NCBI RefSeq assembly: GCF_904849725.1
Contig: NC_058519.1
Span: 180,905,703 to 180,969,702 of the forward strand
Length of the DNA: 64,000 nt
Source: Hordeum vulgare subsp. vulgare
Taxonomy: Eukaryota > Streptophyta > Magnoliopsida > Poales > Poaceae
Direction of reading: 5' to 3'
Shown here: in pieces, positions 9,656 to 22,781 of the stretch
How the letters are laid out: the number at the start of each line of letters is the position of its first letter
How positions within the stretch are numbered: position 1 is the first letter of the stretch
Program-made: the position numbers and the translations under genes
The notes under the pieces: generated by a model
Told to the model about the DNA's origin: nothing
Databases searched by the model: none
Seen by the model: only the letters and a program-made list of their open reading frames with translations

Positions 9656-12600
9656 GGTAATTGATGACAATCAGTACAAGAGAGTTTATATAAGGAAATA
9701 AGCATAACCAAGCGCACACATACAAATCTATAATCCATGCGTACAAGATGTAAATGCTTAAGCAATAAAAGCAAAACCCTATATGGATCACCAAACTAAA
9801 CTATCTAAACTTCTCCCCCATTGGCATTGATTTCCAAAATGGACAAAATGTTTCGAAAGCCAATATAGTAGGTGGTCCTCCAGAAAGTGTGTACTTCTCC
9901 ACAATAGTGCAAAGAAATACACAAATACAATGATAAACGTTGGAGGAAAACAAACTATATCGAGGACCCAAAGATTGCAAGAAGGATCATATGTCACAAA
10001 GACATACAAACGAGACAAGCACACAATCAAAAGATACAATAGGAACAAGAAATCATATGGTCCTTCGAACCACAAGAATAAAAGATATTATGATAAGGAC
10101 AATGGTGTGTTTATCAAAACTAGAGAAGCTCCCCATGATTTGTGCACTAATAAGATTTTTTTTGTATTTAATACAAGTGCACAAAATAGGATCATTGCTC
10201 CCCCAAAATTAATAAAAACACACAACGAGTGCAAGAAGATAGATGATACAATAAGCATATCACTTGCACAAAACATATGGTTGAGCATCATGTAAAAGAG
10301 GCAATTTAAGGATAGGCTCAGCCAAATTGATGTGTGTGAGTCATGGCAAAGCACTTGAGATGACTAAGATAAGGATGAGCATTACTCATCAACATAGTCT
10401 TGATGAAATGAGAAACAAAGTGCAAGAAATATCATTCCCACACACACACTAGAAAATGGGTTCACAAACTTACTAATAAACAAAATAAGAACCAATGCTT
10501 GTAACAGCCCATGGTGAAGATAGGAAATAATAACTGTGTCAAGAGGAGGGATACCAATCAAAATGGCAAAACCCTCATCAAGACAAGCATGATGAAAAAT
10601 AATCTTCACCACCAAAGAGTGCATCAAGATGCAAGAATATAAGATACGCATTCAAGACAAATCCTTTCACGAAGCTACCAAAAACTGAAAAAGGAAATGC
10701 AACGGTGGACATGAAGGAAAAGAGGATATCAATTAGAGGTGCACCTTCTCTCGTGAGTAAAAGATTCTAGGTAGAAGACAATCATGATGATATATATCCA
10801 CAAAGAAGGATGTACACACGAAATGGTTACAAGAAGGAACAAACAAGATATCCAAAAGGAAGTCATAATTATATAAATAAGATCTTTGCTTGGAAGCATA
10901 GCACATGGCCTAATATTTTCTTATTGTACAATATGAATTTCCAACATACGAACATCAAAGACATCCCAATGAGCAAGAAGACATCATCATTCAGATGCTT
11001 GGAGAAAGGAAACAAGTTCCACAAGAAAGAATAAAGAGATTCATGCCATGATGCAACCTGGAGAGAGAGACAGAACCACGAGAGGAGGGTATAACCCCTC
11101 GCGGTCCCGACGGCGCGGTAGTACCACACGTCATCACGGTAATACCGCCTAGCCAGCGGTTGTAAAACTTGACAACCGCTCGCTTGGCTATAGTACCATT
11201 CATCTAGCCGCAGAAGAAAAATACTACCGCGCTGGATGTGGTACTACCGTGCCGGTGCTGCTAGTGCACGAGTGCAGCAGTAACACCTCTCCAGCGGTAG
11301 TACCGTGGCTATCCACGGTAGTACCTCTAGTCAAGAAAAGGCAGGGTCGGGCCTTTGCAAGAAATGTATGCATGAAGTAGATACTTGTTACCGAGACAAC
11401 ATTGGATTGATGTAGTAGATAGTTGTCCCTTGATCATCCTGACTTGGCTCCAATAAGCACATGGTGTCAAGACCTTCCTTGTAGGTGAGCCGAGCATCCA
11501 ATGCATCTCCAATTGTTTCTAGAACAACAAAATAAACAAAATGGTGCCCAAACTCATTGGGACCAAAGAGTTAGAAAACCAAAAATACATGGGACAAACT
11601 CCACATAAATATGAGCATATAGATATTAAATTGAATTTCATGCACACTTTAGTCAATTTATGACAAGGTGGAGTTTCCCTTATATATCGGGTCAAAGGAA
11701 GAAAGCATGCAAAAGAAAAAAAATATAAAGTAAATATGCATGCTCAAGGCTTTCAAGAATCACATCAACACATAGTTGATAAGACACCAAAAGGCAATGT
11801 ATCAAGTGAAAATAAAATGCCAAACATAAAATTATCACTTGAAGGATATCAATTAAAAGATACATCAAGGAATGATATTCATTGATACAATCCATATAAA
11901 AGGCAACAAGATACCAATTGAAAGGAAAGAAAACACGAGGTATCTAGTTCCCAAAAGAGAGCAAGGTTCCAAACAAACCAAACCCTCGACAAATTTTCAC
12001 GATGGCACAAAGAATTATAAAGAGAAAGACTTGCCTCCATCAACACATACTTTACGGGGATCAAAAGATGTTATGATAAACGCATAAAGAGAGTGTTCTA
12101 AAGGAAATAGTATAGCTCCCCCAAGATATGTGCATTATATAGAATTTGCATTTGAATAAAACATGCACAAGATGGAATCATCACTTTCACTATATTGATA
12201 AAAACTCTAGACATGTTCAAATAGATCCACAAAAGGCAAGGAAGACAAACGATACACAAAATCTTTGTCAAAATGTAAGATGATTAGCAATTTCTACGAC
12301 ATGAACGAATACCAATTGTCAAAGGACAAGAAGTATTTGGAAATAATTCCTATTGGTAGAATGAAAATGTATCCAACATCATCTTTACTCCAAAAACACA
12401 AGCAAATGACACTTGTAGAGCTAACATGCCACCTAGGAACAAGATAATTTACAATATCAACACTAAGTGGCAATATCTCAAATATACACATTTTCCAGTC
12501 TTGTAATACCCACATAGCATATTGCTCCCCCATAATGTGATAACCCAACGTTATTAACAAGTGGAAAATGAAAACCAACAAGAGAAAATTAATGGACCAT

Positions 12601-13104
12601 TTAGAATTTGAATTTCTCGTGAGTAAGACATACCACATAGAGACTAGATAATTTTGAAATATCAAAACTAAGTGGTATTCCTCATGTATACATATTTATA
12701 GGATTGTGAGGTGCACAAAGCACATCACTCCCCCACAATGGGATAATCCATTAATCTCTCACAAGAGCCAGCACAGATACAAAGAGGATGCAAAAAGGCT
12801 CAACACAAGACTCACATGTACATGATGTGCAAACCAACATACACATACTCGATTACTCAACATAAGCAAGTTGGAAGCACAACATATACAAACACATGCA
12901 AGGTACAAAACCACAACATGCAAAGGGTAAAGTAACTAACAATGTGAACAATTTAAGTACAAGTTACCGCAAGGAGGCACAATCGATATAACATAGAAAC
13001 TCGATAATCCAAATGACTTGGCTTGAGATAATATGAATGATGAAGACCCCTTAATTCTTCATTATGTATCCAAGTCTCCAATGTCCTCCAATATCACCTA
13101 TTGA
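9656..13104 (-). other. Internal region of element B without pol
   Basis: About 3.4 kb lies between gag and the polypurine tract. No protease, integrase, RT or RNase H motif could be read on either strand. It is A-rich on the plus strand and holds imperfect repeats: two related blocks at about 12430-12540 and 12640-12740, and similar phrases near 10085-10200 and 12060-12180. Tracts of the form gggggag (minus strand) recur near 9812, 10199, 12117, 12525 and 12728. A diverged palindrome cluster lies at 11100-11335. Short open frames here look like chance. Confidence 0.7.
11100..11335. repeat. Diverged palindrome cluster inside element B
   Basis: Variants of gcggtagtaccgc occur repeatedly, for example near 11115, 11141, 11223, 11245, 11292 and 11315. 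On the minus strand a weak TATA-like ggttataccc (about 11087-11096) follows just downstream. This repeats the LTR arrangement of palindromes followed by a TATA-like sequence. Confidence 0.7.
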
Positions 13105-16100
13105 TCATGTTTGAGCTTGCTGGTCCCCAACCATGTTGGGTCCTAAGAGGTTAGTCACAATAGGTTTGGCTACCCAAATGGTTCTTTTCTTGACACCACT
13201 TTGAGTACCAACAAACTTGGCAAACACATTGCCAATCTTATCCTTCCCAAGAGAATAGATATCGTCAATAATGATTTGGTTGGATAAATTACCTCTTGTG
13301 CAAGAAGAAGCGAAGTGACCCTTCTCACGACATAAGTAGCAACATCTACCCTTTACTTTCTTCCCAATTGATTTCTCAACTTGAGGAGTGTTGGATTGGG
13401 TCTTCTTGGGAAGAGGCCTTTCTTCAACTTGTAGTTGACTAGATACTAATTGAACTTGTGGCCGCTTCCCTTGTTGCTTGTGACTTTGGGGCTTCTTCTT
13501 TAGTGGGCAAGATCTAACATGTTGCCCTTAAATTTTGCACTTGCAGCAAATAATCTTGGCTGAATTCTTGACTTGTTCTTGTCCCTTCTTCTTGAAGCTT
13601 TTGGACTTCTTCTTCTTGTTGGAGTTGAATCAAAGTCCATTTTTTCATTAGGGGATTTTTGCCCACACAAGAAATTGTTGAGTGTGGACATCCCTTCATG
13701 ACTCATTTCCAAGTCTTTCTTCAAAGAAGTGACTTGGGCCTTGAGCTCTTTTATTTCCTCTAAATGGTTAGTATCAACACAAGTACTAGAGGAAGTATAA
13801 GCTTCATTGTTAGAGCAGCAAGGAAAGAAAGTAATTCATCACAAGAGGTAGCAACATTATGAGTAGATGAATTACGAGGACAAACACATGGCAATATAGC
13901 ATTTTGACTAGAAGTAGTGCCATTGTCTACATGAGGCTCACTTGATGTTACCTTGGTAGTAATAGCCTCATGAGCTAATTTTAGCACATTTTGGATTCTA
14001 TAAGATCATCATGAGAGCTTGTGAGCATTACAGGACTTTCTTCCTATTTCCCATAATTGCTAGATAGCCACTCAAGTTGAGCCCTTAGCTCAACATTCTC
14101 CTTTAAAATGGATGCTTAACAAGAAATAGAGTTAGTAGCACAAGCATCATTATTAACAATAAGAGGAGAAGGCAACTTGGCAAGATCTTTAGCATATGAA
14201 GCTTCAAGTTGAGCATGGGACTCGGTGAGTTTGATGAGCAAACTCTTGATAGCCCTTGAGCCATTTTAGAGGTGCTCATAGTCCTCAAGGAGTTTAGCAT
14301 GTGCAACTTCGAGCTTATAATTTTTAGTTCTAAAATCATTAGCCACCTCGAGAGCTCTATCATGGAGTTCCTTTAATCTAGATAATTCTAGAGCAAAGGT
14401 TTCCTCAAGAGATTCCTTGGTGATTTGTTCATTTTCAAGAGCTTGAGATAGCTCCGCGATCTCATTAGCGTAATCACGCTCATGTCCTTCCATTGTCTCA
14501 ATGGTGGCCTCATGCTCCTCAAGATGAGCTTCCAACTCCTCAATTTATCTCTTGCCCTTAGTGGCAATAGACATGATTTCCAAGAAGTTGGAACAAGCAA
14601 GTTTATTCTTATAAAGAGATTTAAAAATCATTTCACCCTTAATTTTTAAGTATGCAATATTATCACTCTCTTCATCATTATCCTCATCCCCATTATCATC
14701 AACATCATCATCATGAGATATATTGGGATTCAAAGTAGGAGATACCTTTAAAGCCTTAGCCATAAGGCAAAAGGTAGTAACAATAGATGATGATATAGGA
14801 TCCCTTGAAGCATCATTCAAGGTCACATCTTGTTCCATGGAGTGATGAATTTCCTCTACATTGTTAGCACAACAACTCGAGGAAATAGATACATTTTTAT
14901 CATGGCAACAAGATACAGGAAGCATATCATCATGAGATTTAGTCAAGCAGTTTTTACATGATATGCAAGGACTATCAATACAAGCATGTAAAACATCTAG
15001 AGTGCTCAAAGTTTTAACGCCCAAAGAAGAAACATTGCAATAATATAGTGATGAAGGATCATCAACAATAAACCCACTATCATCATTGCAATGATCACCA
15101 CTACTCACTGATATGTCTCCAACGTATCTATAATTTTTGATGGTTTCATGCTATTATATTGTCAAACTTTGGATGTTTTGTATGCCTTTTATATATTTTA
15201 TTTGGACTAACTTATTAACTCAGTGCCAAGTGCCAGTTCCTATTTTTTCCATGTTTTTGACCCCTTTCAGAGGAGATTTTGAAACGGAGTCCAAACGGAA
15301 TAAAATCCCCGAAAAGATTTTTTTCCGTAACAGAAGAAGATCAGGAGACTTGAGAGCCAAGGCAGGGGGTCCTCAGGGGCCCCACAAGCCCCCACCCCGC
15401 GGACAGGGGGGAGGTCGCGGCCCACAAGCTTGTGGGCCCCTTGTACCTCCTTTGCCCTAGGTTTTACACCTATATATCCCCAAAAATTCCACAAAAAATC
15501 AGGAGATCATCGGAAGTACTTTTCCGCCGCTGCAAGCTTCTGTCTCCGTAAGATCCCATCTGGGGCACGTTCTGGTGCCCTGCCGGAGGGGGGATTTGGA
15601 TAAGGTGGGCTTCTTCATCAACACCATGACCTCTCTGATGATGCATGAGTAGTTCACCATAGATCTACGGGTGCATAGCTAGTAACTAGATGGCTTCTTG
15701 TCTCTCTTGGATCTTCAATACAAAGTTCTCCATGATCTTCATGGAGATCTATCCGATGTAATCTTCTTTTGCAGTGTGTTTGTCGAGATCCGATGAATTG
15801 TGGATTTAGGATCAGATTATCTATGAATCTTATTTGAGTTTCTTTTGATCTCCCTTATGCATGATTTCATATCCTTGTAATTCTCTTCGAGTTGTGGGTT
15901 TTGTTTGGCCAACTAGATCTATGATTCTTGCTATGGGAGAAGTGCTTGGTTTTGGGTTCATACCGTGCGGTGACCTCACCCAGTGATAGAAGGGGTAGCA
16001 AGGCACGCATCATTTTGTTGCCATCAAGGGTAAAAAGATGGGGTTTTCATCATTGGTTTGAGTTTATCCCTCTACATCATGTCATCTTGCTTAAGGCGTT

Positions 16101-17077
16101 ACTCTGTTGGTCATGAACTCAATACACTATATGCATGCTGGATAGCGGTCGATGTGTGGAGTAATAGTAGTAGATGCAAAAAGTATCGGTCTACTTGTCT
16201 TGGACGTGATGCCTATATGTATGATCATTTCCTTAGATATCGTCATGACTTTGCGCGGTTCTATCAATTGCTCGACAGTAATTTGTTCACCCACCGTGAT
16301 ATTTTCTATTTTGAGAGAAGCCTCTAGTGAACACTATGGCCCCCGGGTCTACTCCACACCATATTTTCAGCCTTACACTTTTTACTTCGTTGCACTTTCC
16401 GCCTTCAGATCTCACTTTGCAAATAATCTTGAAGGGATTGACAACCCCTTTGAAGCGTTGGGTGCAAGCTCGTTTGTGTTTGCGCAGGTACTCTGGACTT
16501 GACGAGACTCTCCTACTAGATCGATACCTTGGTTCTCTAGCTGAGGGAAATACTTAATGCTCCTTTGCTGCATCACCCTTTCCTCTTCAAGGGAAAAACC
16601 AACGCAAGCAAGTCTCCATCAACGTGTCAATTTCTGGCGCTGTTCTTTGAGAAGTAGCACTCACCATATCATTACCATGTGGCAATCCACGTGTTGGTGA
16701 AGTAGATGAAGTTGAGAAGACCACACGGCCGGAGGTAGAGGAAGAACAATCATCCCTACCAATCTTGGACACACAATATTTGTCTTGAAGCATTGTCCAC
16801 AACTCATGAGCATCCTGGAATGGCATGAGTTGAAATAAAACTACATTGCTCAAAGCATCAAAAAGCACATTAGAAGCTTGAGCATTGAGATAAGAGTTTT
16901 TCTCATCCTATAAAGATATATTTTGAGAATCCTTTGGAGGAGAAAACCCATAACTACAATTCGCTCCAAATTCGGGTCCATGACCCTAAAGTGATTAAGC
17001 ATGTGAATTACCCAAACATCAAAATTTGTGCCACTAAAACTAAGAGTGTCGAAGAATCCTAAACCCCTAGTCGACAT
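13105..17077 (-). pseudogene. Gag gene of element B, split by a solo LTR
   Basis: The N-terminal half reads from 17077 (MSTRGLGFFDTLSFSGTNFD, the W-containing start typical of copia gag) down to 16665, with a break near 16870-16910. The solo LTR 15109-16659 interrupts it. Gag resumes at 15108 and runs to a TGA at 13105-13107. The C-terminal half includes an acidic stretch (about 14640-14700), long charged helical segments (about 14270-14535) and a CCHC knuckle near 13300-13345 (CYLCREKGHFASSC, exact CX2CX4HX4C spacing). Several frame changes occur between 13500 and 14600. Gag ends with its own stop and no pol follows. Gag packages the element RNA in virus-like particles. Confidence 0.75.
15104..16664 (+). 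mobile_element. Solo LTR in the gag of element B
   Basis: The LTR is 15109-16659 (1551 bp), beginning tgatatgtctccaacg and ending gagaagtagca. It is flanked by the 5-bp duplication ctcac (15104-15108 and 16660-16664). It has a TATA-like ctatatat at about 15470-15477. It belongs to a common Triticeae LTR type whose intact ends read tgatacgtctcc, and is related to the LTRs of element D (shared blocks such as gccaagtgccagttcc and gatccgatgaattgtgg). No internal sequence remains, so unequal or intra-element recombination has removed it. Confidence 0.92.
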
Positions 17078-17118
17078 CCTTACTCTCTAGGTGGTTAAAC
17101 CTAATAAAGAGAGACCTA

Positions 17119-17130
17119 GCTCTGATACCA
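17119..17130 (-). other. Primer binding site of element B
   Basis: Minus strand TGGTATCAGAGC, complementary to the 3' part of plant initiator tRNA-Met, two bases inside the LTR edge at 17133. The same sequence occurs in element C at 41193-41205. It fixes the minus-strand orientation of B. Confidence 0.92.
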
Positions 17131-17132
17131 AT

Positions 17133-18846
17133 TGAAAGGGCGCAGATGTCGCCTAGAGGGGGGGTGAATAGGCGCTTTAAATAATTATGGTTTAGGCTTG
17201 AACAAATGTGGAATAAAACTAACGGTTAATTTGTCAAGCACAAAACCTAAAACAACTAGGCTCACTTATGTTCACCAACAACTTATGCTAAGCAAGATTA
17301 AACAACTAAGTAATAGCAAGATATATGACAAGAAACAATATGGCTATCACAAAGTAAAGTGCATAAGTAAAGGGTTTTGGTAAGAAATAACTGAGGCACG
17401 CGGAGACGACGATGTATCCCGAAGTTCGCACCCTTGTGGATGCTAATATCCATTTCGAGTGGTGTGGAGGCCCAATGCTCCCCAAGATGCCACTAAGGCC
17501 ACCGTAATCTCCTCACACCCTCGCACAATGCAAGATGTCGTGATTCCACTAAGGGACCCTTGAGGGCGGTCACCGAACCCGTACAAACAAGGTTGGGGCA
17601 ATCTCCACAACTTAAGTGGAGGCTCCCAACAACACGACGAAGCTTCACCACAATGGCATATGGCTTCGAGGTGACCACAAATGCTCGGGGCAATCTCCAC
17701 AACTTAATTGGAGACCCCGACGCTTGCCCAGAGCTTTACACCACAATGATTGAGCTCCGAGGCACCACCAAGCTTCTAGGGTACCAAGTACCCAAGGGTA
17801 ATAAGCTTCTCAACTTCTCACTTCCACGTATCACCGTGGAGAACTCAAACTGATGCACCAAATGCAATGGCAAGGGCACAGGAGTGCCCAAGTCCTTCTC
17901 TCCCAAATCCCACCAAAGCAACTAATGTGAGGGAGGAAAATGAGAGGAAGAATGAAGAAGAACACGAAGAACTCCAAGATCTAGACCCAAGGGGTTCCCC
18001 TCACTTAGAGGAGAAAGTGATTAGTGGAAATGTGGATCTAGACCTCCTCTCTCTTTTCCCTCAAAAACTAGCAAGAATCATTGGAGGGATTGAGAGTAAG
18101 CAAGCTCCAAGAAGGTCAACAATGGAGGGAAAAATCGAGCTTAACGGATAAGGTTCAATGGGGAAGAAGACCCCCTTTTACAGGTGGAGAAAAATCCAAT
18201 TGTTATGCTTCACAGCCCGCACAGAGCGGTACTACCTCTCATGGGAGCGGTACTACCGCTCGGTAGGTTCACCAGCCATGCTGAGGCAAAAAGGATGCGC
18301 AAATAAAGTCCAACGGAGCGGTATTACCGCTCGTGGGGGCGGTACTACCGCTTGGTAGGTTCACCAGCCATGCTAAGGCAAAAAATATGCGCAAATAAAG
18401 TCCGACGGAGCGGTACTACCGCTCGTGGGAGCGGTACTACTGCTCAACACAAGCAATACTACCGCTCGCCACAGAAATTGCCTTAACTTTCGCATACAGA
18501 CTCTGAATTCAACGAAACCAAGTTTGATAGAAAGATGAGGACATGGGATAACACAATCTTGATAGAAATATCAATAAGAAGCAAGTGATAAAAGGCCCAT
18601 AATAAAAAGATGAGAACCCTTCCTCAAATAAGACCGGTAAAAACTCCCAACATCGAAAACATCATAGAAGATGCATATGGACTCCGTTTTTTACGAACTC
18701 GAGCTTGTCATGAAGATGACCATAAGCTCTAAAACTAACAAAGAGAAACACCAAAAAAGAACCAAGAAGTATGATGCAAGGATGCAAATGGTTTGAGCTC
18801 TCAACGAACCATACGATCAAGCTACTCACTTGAGAGCCCCCCTTGA
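17133..18846 (-). repeat. 5' LTR of element B, right part deleted
   Basis: Matches 1596-3280 from tgaaagg through the palindrome cluster to cttgagagccccccttga. The equivalent of 3281-3298 plus 8968-9641 is missing, and sequence changes abruptly to element A at about 18847. Palindrome variants lie at 18224-18475, and the TATA-like site near 18172 is altered to cctgtaaaag. Confidence 0.85.
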
Positions 18847-20533
18847 CAATTGGTTGCATAACCTTTGATTCAACTAGATGGTGGCGCCGGACAAAAAGAA
18901 GGTTATGTCAAAGCTACACCAATTGAAGAGGAAGCTAATTATGATGATCATGAAACTTCAGATCAAGTTGCTATCGGACCTCGTAAGTCGACAAGGGCAC
19001 GTACTGCTCTAGAGTGGTACAGGAGTCTTGTCTTATCGATCTTGTTGTTAGACAACAAGGAGCCTACGAGCTATGGAGAACCAATGGTGGGCCCGGATTC
19101 CAACAAATGGTTAGTGTCCATGATGACCGAGATAGGATCTATGTATGAAAACAAAGTATGGACTTTGGAAGTATTACCTGAAGGCTGAAGGGCCATTCAG
19201 AACAAATGGATCTTTAAGAAGAAGACGGGCGCTGACGGTAATGTGATCGTCTATAAAGCTCGACTTGTGGCAAAGGTTTTTTCACAAGTTCATGGAGTTT
19301 ACTATGATGAGACTTTCTCACCTGTATCAATGCTTAAGTCCGCCAGAATCATTTTAGCAATAGCTTCATTTTTCGATTATGAAATTTGGCAGATGGATGT
19401 CAAAACAGTGTTCCTTAACGGGTTTCTTAAGGAAGAGTTGTATATGATGCAACTGGAAGGTTTCGTCCATCCATAGAATGCTGATAAAGTATGAAAGCTC
19501 CAGCAATCCATTTATGGACTGGTGCAAGCATCTCGGAGTTGGAATCAACGCTTTCATGAGGTGATCAAGGCGTTTGGGTTTATACAAGTTTTTGGAGAAG
19601 CTTGTATTTACAAGAAAGTGAGTGGGATCTCTATAGCCTTTCTAATATTATATGTGGATGACATATTGCTGATTGGAAACAATATACAAGGATCACTTGA
19701 ATAAAACTGTTTTCCATGAAGGACATGGGAGAAGTTGCTTACGTATTAGTCATTAAGATCTATAGAGATAGATCAAGACGCCTAATAGGACTTTCACAAA
19801 GCACATACCTTGATAAGATTTTGAAGAAGTTCAAAATGGAACAATCTAAGAAGGGGTTCTTGCCTGTGTTACAAGGTACAAAGTTGAGTAAGACTCAATG
19901 CCCAGTAACTGCAGAAGATGGAGAAATGATGAGTGTCGTCCCCTATGCTTCACCCATAGGGTCTATCATGTATGCAATGATATGCACAAGACCAGATGTC
20001 AGCCTTTCCATAAGTATGGCAGGTAGGTTTCAAAGTAATCCAGGAGTGGAGCAGTGGACAATGGTCAAAAATATGCTGAAGTACCTAAAAAGGTCTAAGA
20101 AAAAGTTTCTCGTTTACAAGGTGATGAAGAGCTTGTCGTAAAGGGTTACATTGATGCAAACTTAGGCACTGATCCGGATGACTCTAAGTCTCAAACCGGA
20201 TACATATTTATTCTCAATGGGGGTGCGGTTAGCTGGTGTAGTTCCAAGCAAAGTGTGGTAGTTGATTCTACATGCTTAGAGGAGTACATAGCAGCCTCGG
20301 AGGCGGCTAAGGAGGGTGTCTGGATGAAGCAATTCATGCCAGATCTTGGAGTTGTGCCGAGTGCACTGGATCCAATAAATATGTTCTGTGACAACACTAG
20401 TGGCATTGCTCTAGCCAAGGAACCAAGGTTTCACAAGAGGACCAGACACATAAAGCGACGCTTCAATGCCATCCACGATTACATCAAGGAGGAGGACATA
20501 AATATTTGCAAAGTGCACACAGATCTGAATGTT
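18847..20533 (+). pseudogene. Copia element A: reverse transcriptase and RNase H remnant
   Basis: Read in order on the plus strand: the linker before RT (PRKSTRARTALEWYRS), RT with VYKARLVAKVFSQVHGVYYDETFSP, the QMDVKTVFLNGFLKEELYM block and the active site LILYVDDILLIGN near 19650-19690. RNase H blocks follow, including a Gly-Gly-Ala-Val-Ser-Trp-Cys-Ser-Ser-Lys stretch near 20219 and EPRFHKRTRHIKRRF near 20420-20465. Stops or frame changes are visible near 19186, 19474, 19490, 19702 and 20140. Sequence ends at TDLNVA (about 20533) and joins the middle of the LTR, so the polyprotein end, polypurine tract and LTR start are deleted. The integrase part between 1595 and this point is also lost. 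Confidence 0.92.
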
Positions 20534-22151
20534 GCTATAATTGTATTGAATGGAAACACAAATGCATGTGTGGATATATATAGACAAAACAATATCCCTA
20601 GTGAGCCTCTAGTTGACCATTTCATTGATCAAAGATGGTTAAGGTTTCTTGGCCATGGACAACTTTGTCAGTTGATAACAGGATCACATCATTAGGAGAA
20701 TGATGTGATGGACAAGACCCAAACTATAAACATAGCATGTGATCGTGTTATTTTGTTGCTATTGTTTTCTGCATGTCAAGTATACGTTCCTAAGACCAAG
20801 AGATCATGTAACTCCGTGACACCGGAGGAATGCCTTGTGTGTATCAAACATCGCAACATAACTGTGTAACTATAAAGGTGCTCTACAGGTATCTCCGAAC
20901 GTGTCCATTGAGTTAGCATGGATAAGACTGGGATTTGCCACTCCGTATGACGAAGAGGTATCTTGGGGCCCACTCGGTAATACAACATCAAAAACAAGCC
21001 TTGAAAGCAATGTGACTAAAGAGTTAGAGACGGGATCTTGTATTACAGAACGAGTAAAGAGACTTGCCGGTAACGAGATTGATATAGGTATAGAGATAAC
21101 GGTGATCAAATCTCGGGCAAGTAACATACCGAAGGACAAAGGGAGTCATATACAGGATTAACTGAACCCTTGACATAGAGGTTCAACCGATAAGATCTTC
21201 ATAGAATATGTAGTAACCAATATGGGAATACATGTCCCGCTATTGGATATTGATCGGAGAGTGTCCCGGTCATGTCTACATAGTTCTCGAACCTGCAGGG
21301 TCTGCACACTTAAGGTTTGGTGACGTTTCGGTATACTTGAATTATTTATGTTGGTAACCGAATGTTGTTCAGAGTCTCGGATGAGATCCTGGACATCATG
21401 AGGTTTTCCGAAATGGTCCGGAGACGAAGATTGATATATAGGAAGTATCCATTTGGCTTCCGGAAGGTTTTCGGGCATTATCGGTATAGTACCGGGAGTG
21501 ACGAATGGGTTCCGGGGTTCCACCGTGTGGGGGCACCCACCCGGGAGAGAACCAAAGAGGCCCAAGGGTGGCGCACCAAGAAGGCCACTTTGGTCGAAGG
21601 GAGGAGAAAAGGAGGAGAGGAGGCAAACCGAATTGGGGAAGGAGGACTCCTCCTTCCAAGTTGCGTTGGAGGAGGACTCCTCCCTCTCCCTCTTGCGCCG
21701 GCCGACCCTAGGGTTTTTCCGTAGAGCGCCACCCCTCCCTGCCACCTATATATATTGGAGGTGAGAGAGGCTTTTGGCACCCCAAGCCATAGTGCAGCCC
21801 TCTCTCCCTCCATCATTTTGTGACACCCCGTAGCTAGTTTGGCATGGCACGGCGAAGCCCTTCCGGAGTAGCTCCACCACCATCACCACCACGCCGTCGT
21901 GCTCAAGCTATACGTATGCTGAACACGGAGGTGTCGTCCGTTCGGTACTAGATCAGGATAGAGTTTGTGGGACGCTTGTGATTCGGACCGCAAAGACGTT
22001 CGACTACATCAACCGTATTTCTTAACGCTTCCTGCTTAGCGATCTACAAGGGTATGTGGATCTTATCTCCCCTCTCGTAGATGATCAACACCATGATAGG
22101 TCTTGCGTGTGCGTAGGAAATTTTTTGTTTCCCATGCGATGTTCCCCAACA
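20534..22151 (+). repeat. 3' LTR of copia element A, 5' end deleted
   Basis: From tataattgtattgaatgg the sequence follows an Angela-like LTR to its end gttccccaaca at 22141-22151, matching the window's first 570 bp at the 3' side. The LTR start is missing at the junction near 20534. A TATA-like ctatatata lies at about 21746-21755. Confidence 0.88.
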
Positions 22152-22781
22152 CTTACTACGGTGACTCTTGGTCAACTCTCCGATCGTGTATCCCTCGATC
22201 CATGGAAGAGCTCACTTCAAGAACTCAACTCCACCTTGCGTTGGCCCCATGGTGGGCACCAACTATCGTGCTTTTGTCATGTCAGATGTCCTCGTGAAAG
22301 GACTAAGTCTAGGATCCATCGCAACTAGGTGCCAACTTGAAGGGGTTAGTCGAGAAACGAGAGACGCGAGTTTACCCAGGTTCGGTCCCTCCGGTAGAGG
22401 TAAAAGCCTACGTCTTGCTTTTGTGTCTATTGATGATGATGATCTCGATTACAAGGGTGTGAAATTGGTAACCTAGATCTCTAGTATTTCTTAGTCGTGC
22501 TTTCCACCTCAAAGGCTCCCCTTTATATATGCAGGTAGAGGTTGTGAGATCACAATAGAGTCTGGGTCACATTGCAACCCGTGTCCTCTTCTACTTCTTA
22601 ATAACTTGGGAGGGGGAGAATCTCCACGTTTACCTTAATGAGTCATCCTCCATGTGATGGGCTTGAGTCGGCCTCTTGGCAAGTCGCCCCTTGGGCCTTT
22701 TCGTCCAGGGCCTCTTGCCCAAGGTATAGTCCACGCGGGTTATCCCCATGGCTGGTTAACCCATGGGGTATATCCCCAACA
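22152..22781. repeat. LTR-like fragment of another retrotransposon
   Basis: From about 22268 (atcgtgcttttgtcatg) to ccccaaca at 22774-22781 the sequence resembles a gypsy-type LTR common in Triticeae. On the plus-strand left side is ggtgggcaccaac, which resembles the region next to a primer binding site. On the right side is a purine-rich tract (minus strand cgagggggag). These two clues disagree about which LTR it is, so orientation is uncertain. Element A appears to have inserted in or beside it. Confidence 0.5.

Larger units (their letters stand above)
1596..18846 (-). mobile_element. Element B: gag-only SIRE/Maximus-like copia retrotransposon, nested and truncated
   Basis: On the minus strand the order is 5' LTR (17133-18846, truncated), primer binding site (17119-17130, initiator tRNA-Met type), gag (17077-13105, interrupted by a solo LTR), a long internal stretch without pol domains (13104-9656), polypurine tract (about 9642-9655) and 3' LTR (9641-1596, interrupted by a Mutator element). 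The LTRs begin tgttagagcat on the minus strand. No protease, integrase, RT or RNase H is visible, so B looks like a LARD-type non-autonomous derivative that keeps gag. The right end is missing: LTR sequence stops near 18846 and joins element A, so no target duplication can be checked. Confidence 0.8.

Noticed and set aside
22056..22476. Overlapping open frames of 64-102 residues
   Set aside because: They lie in LTR sequence of element A and the adjacent LTR-like fragment.
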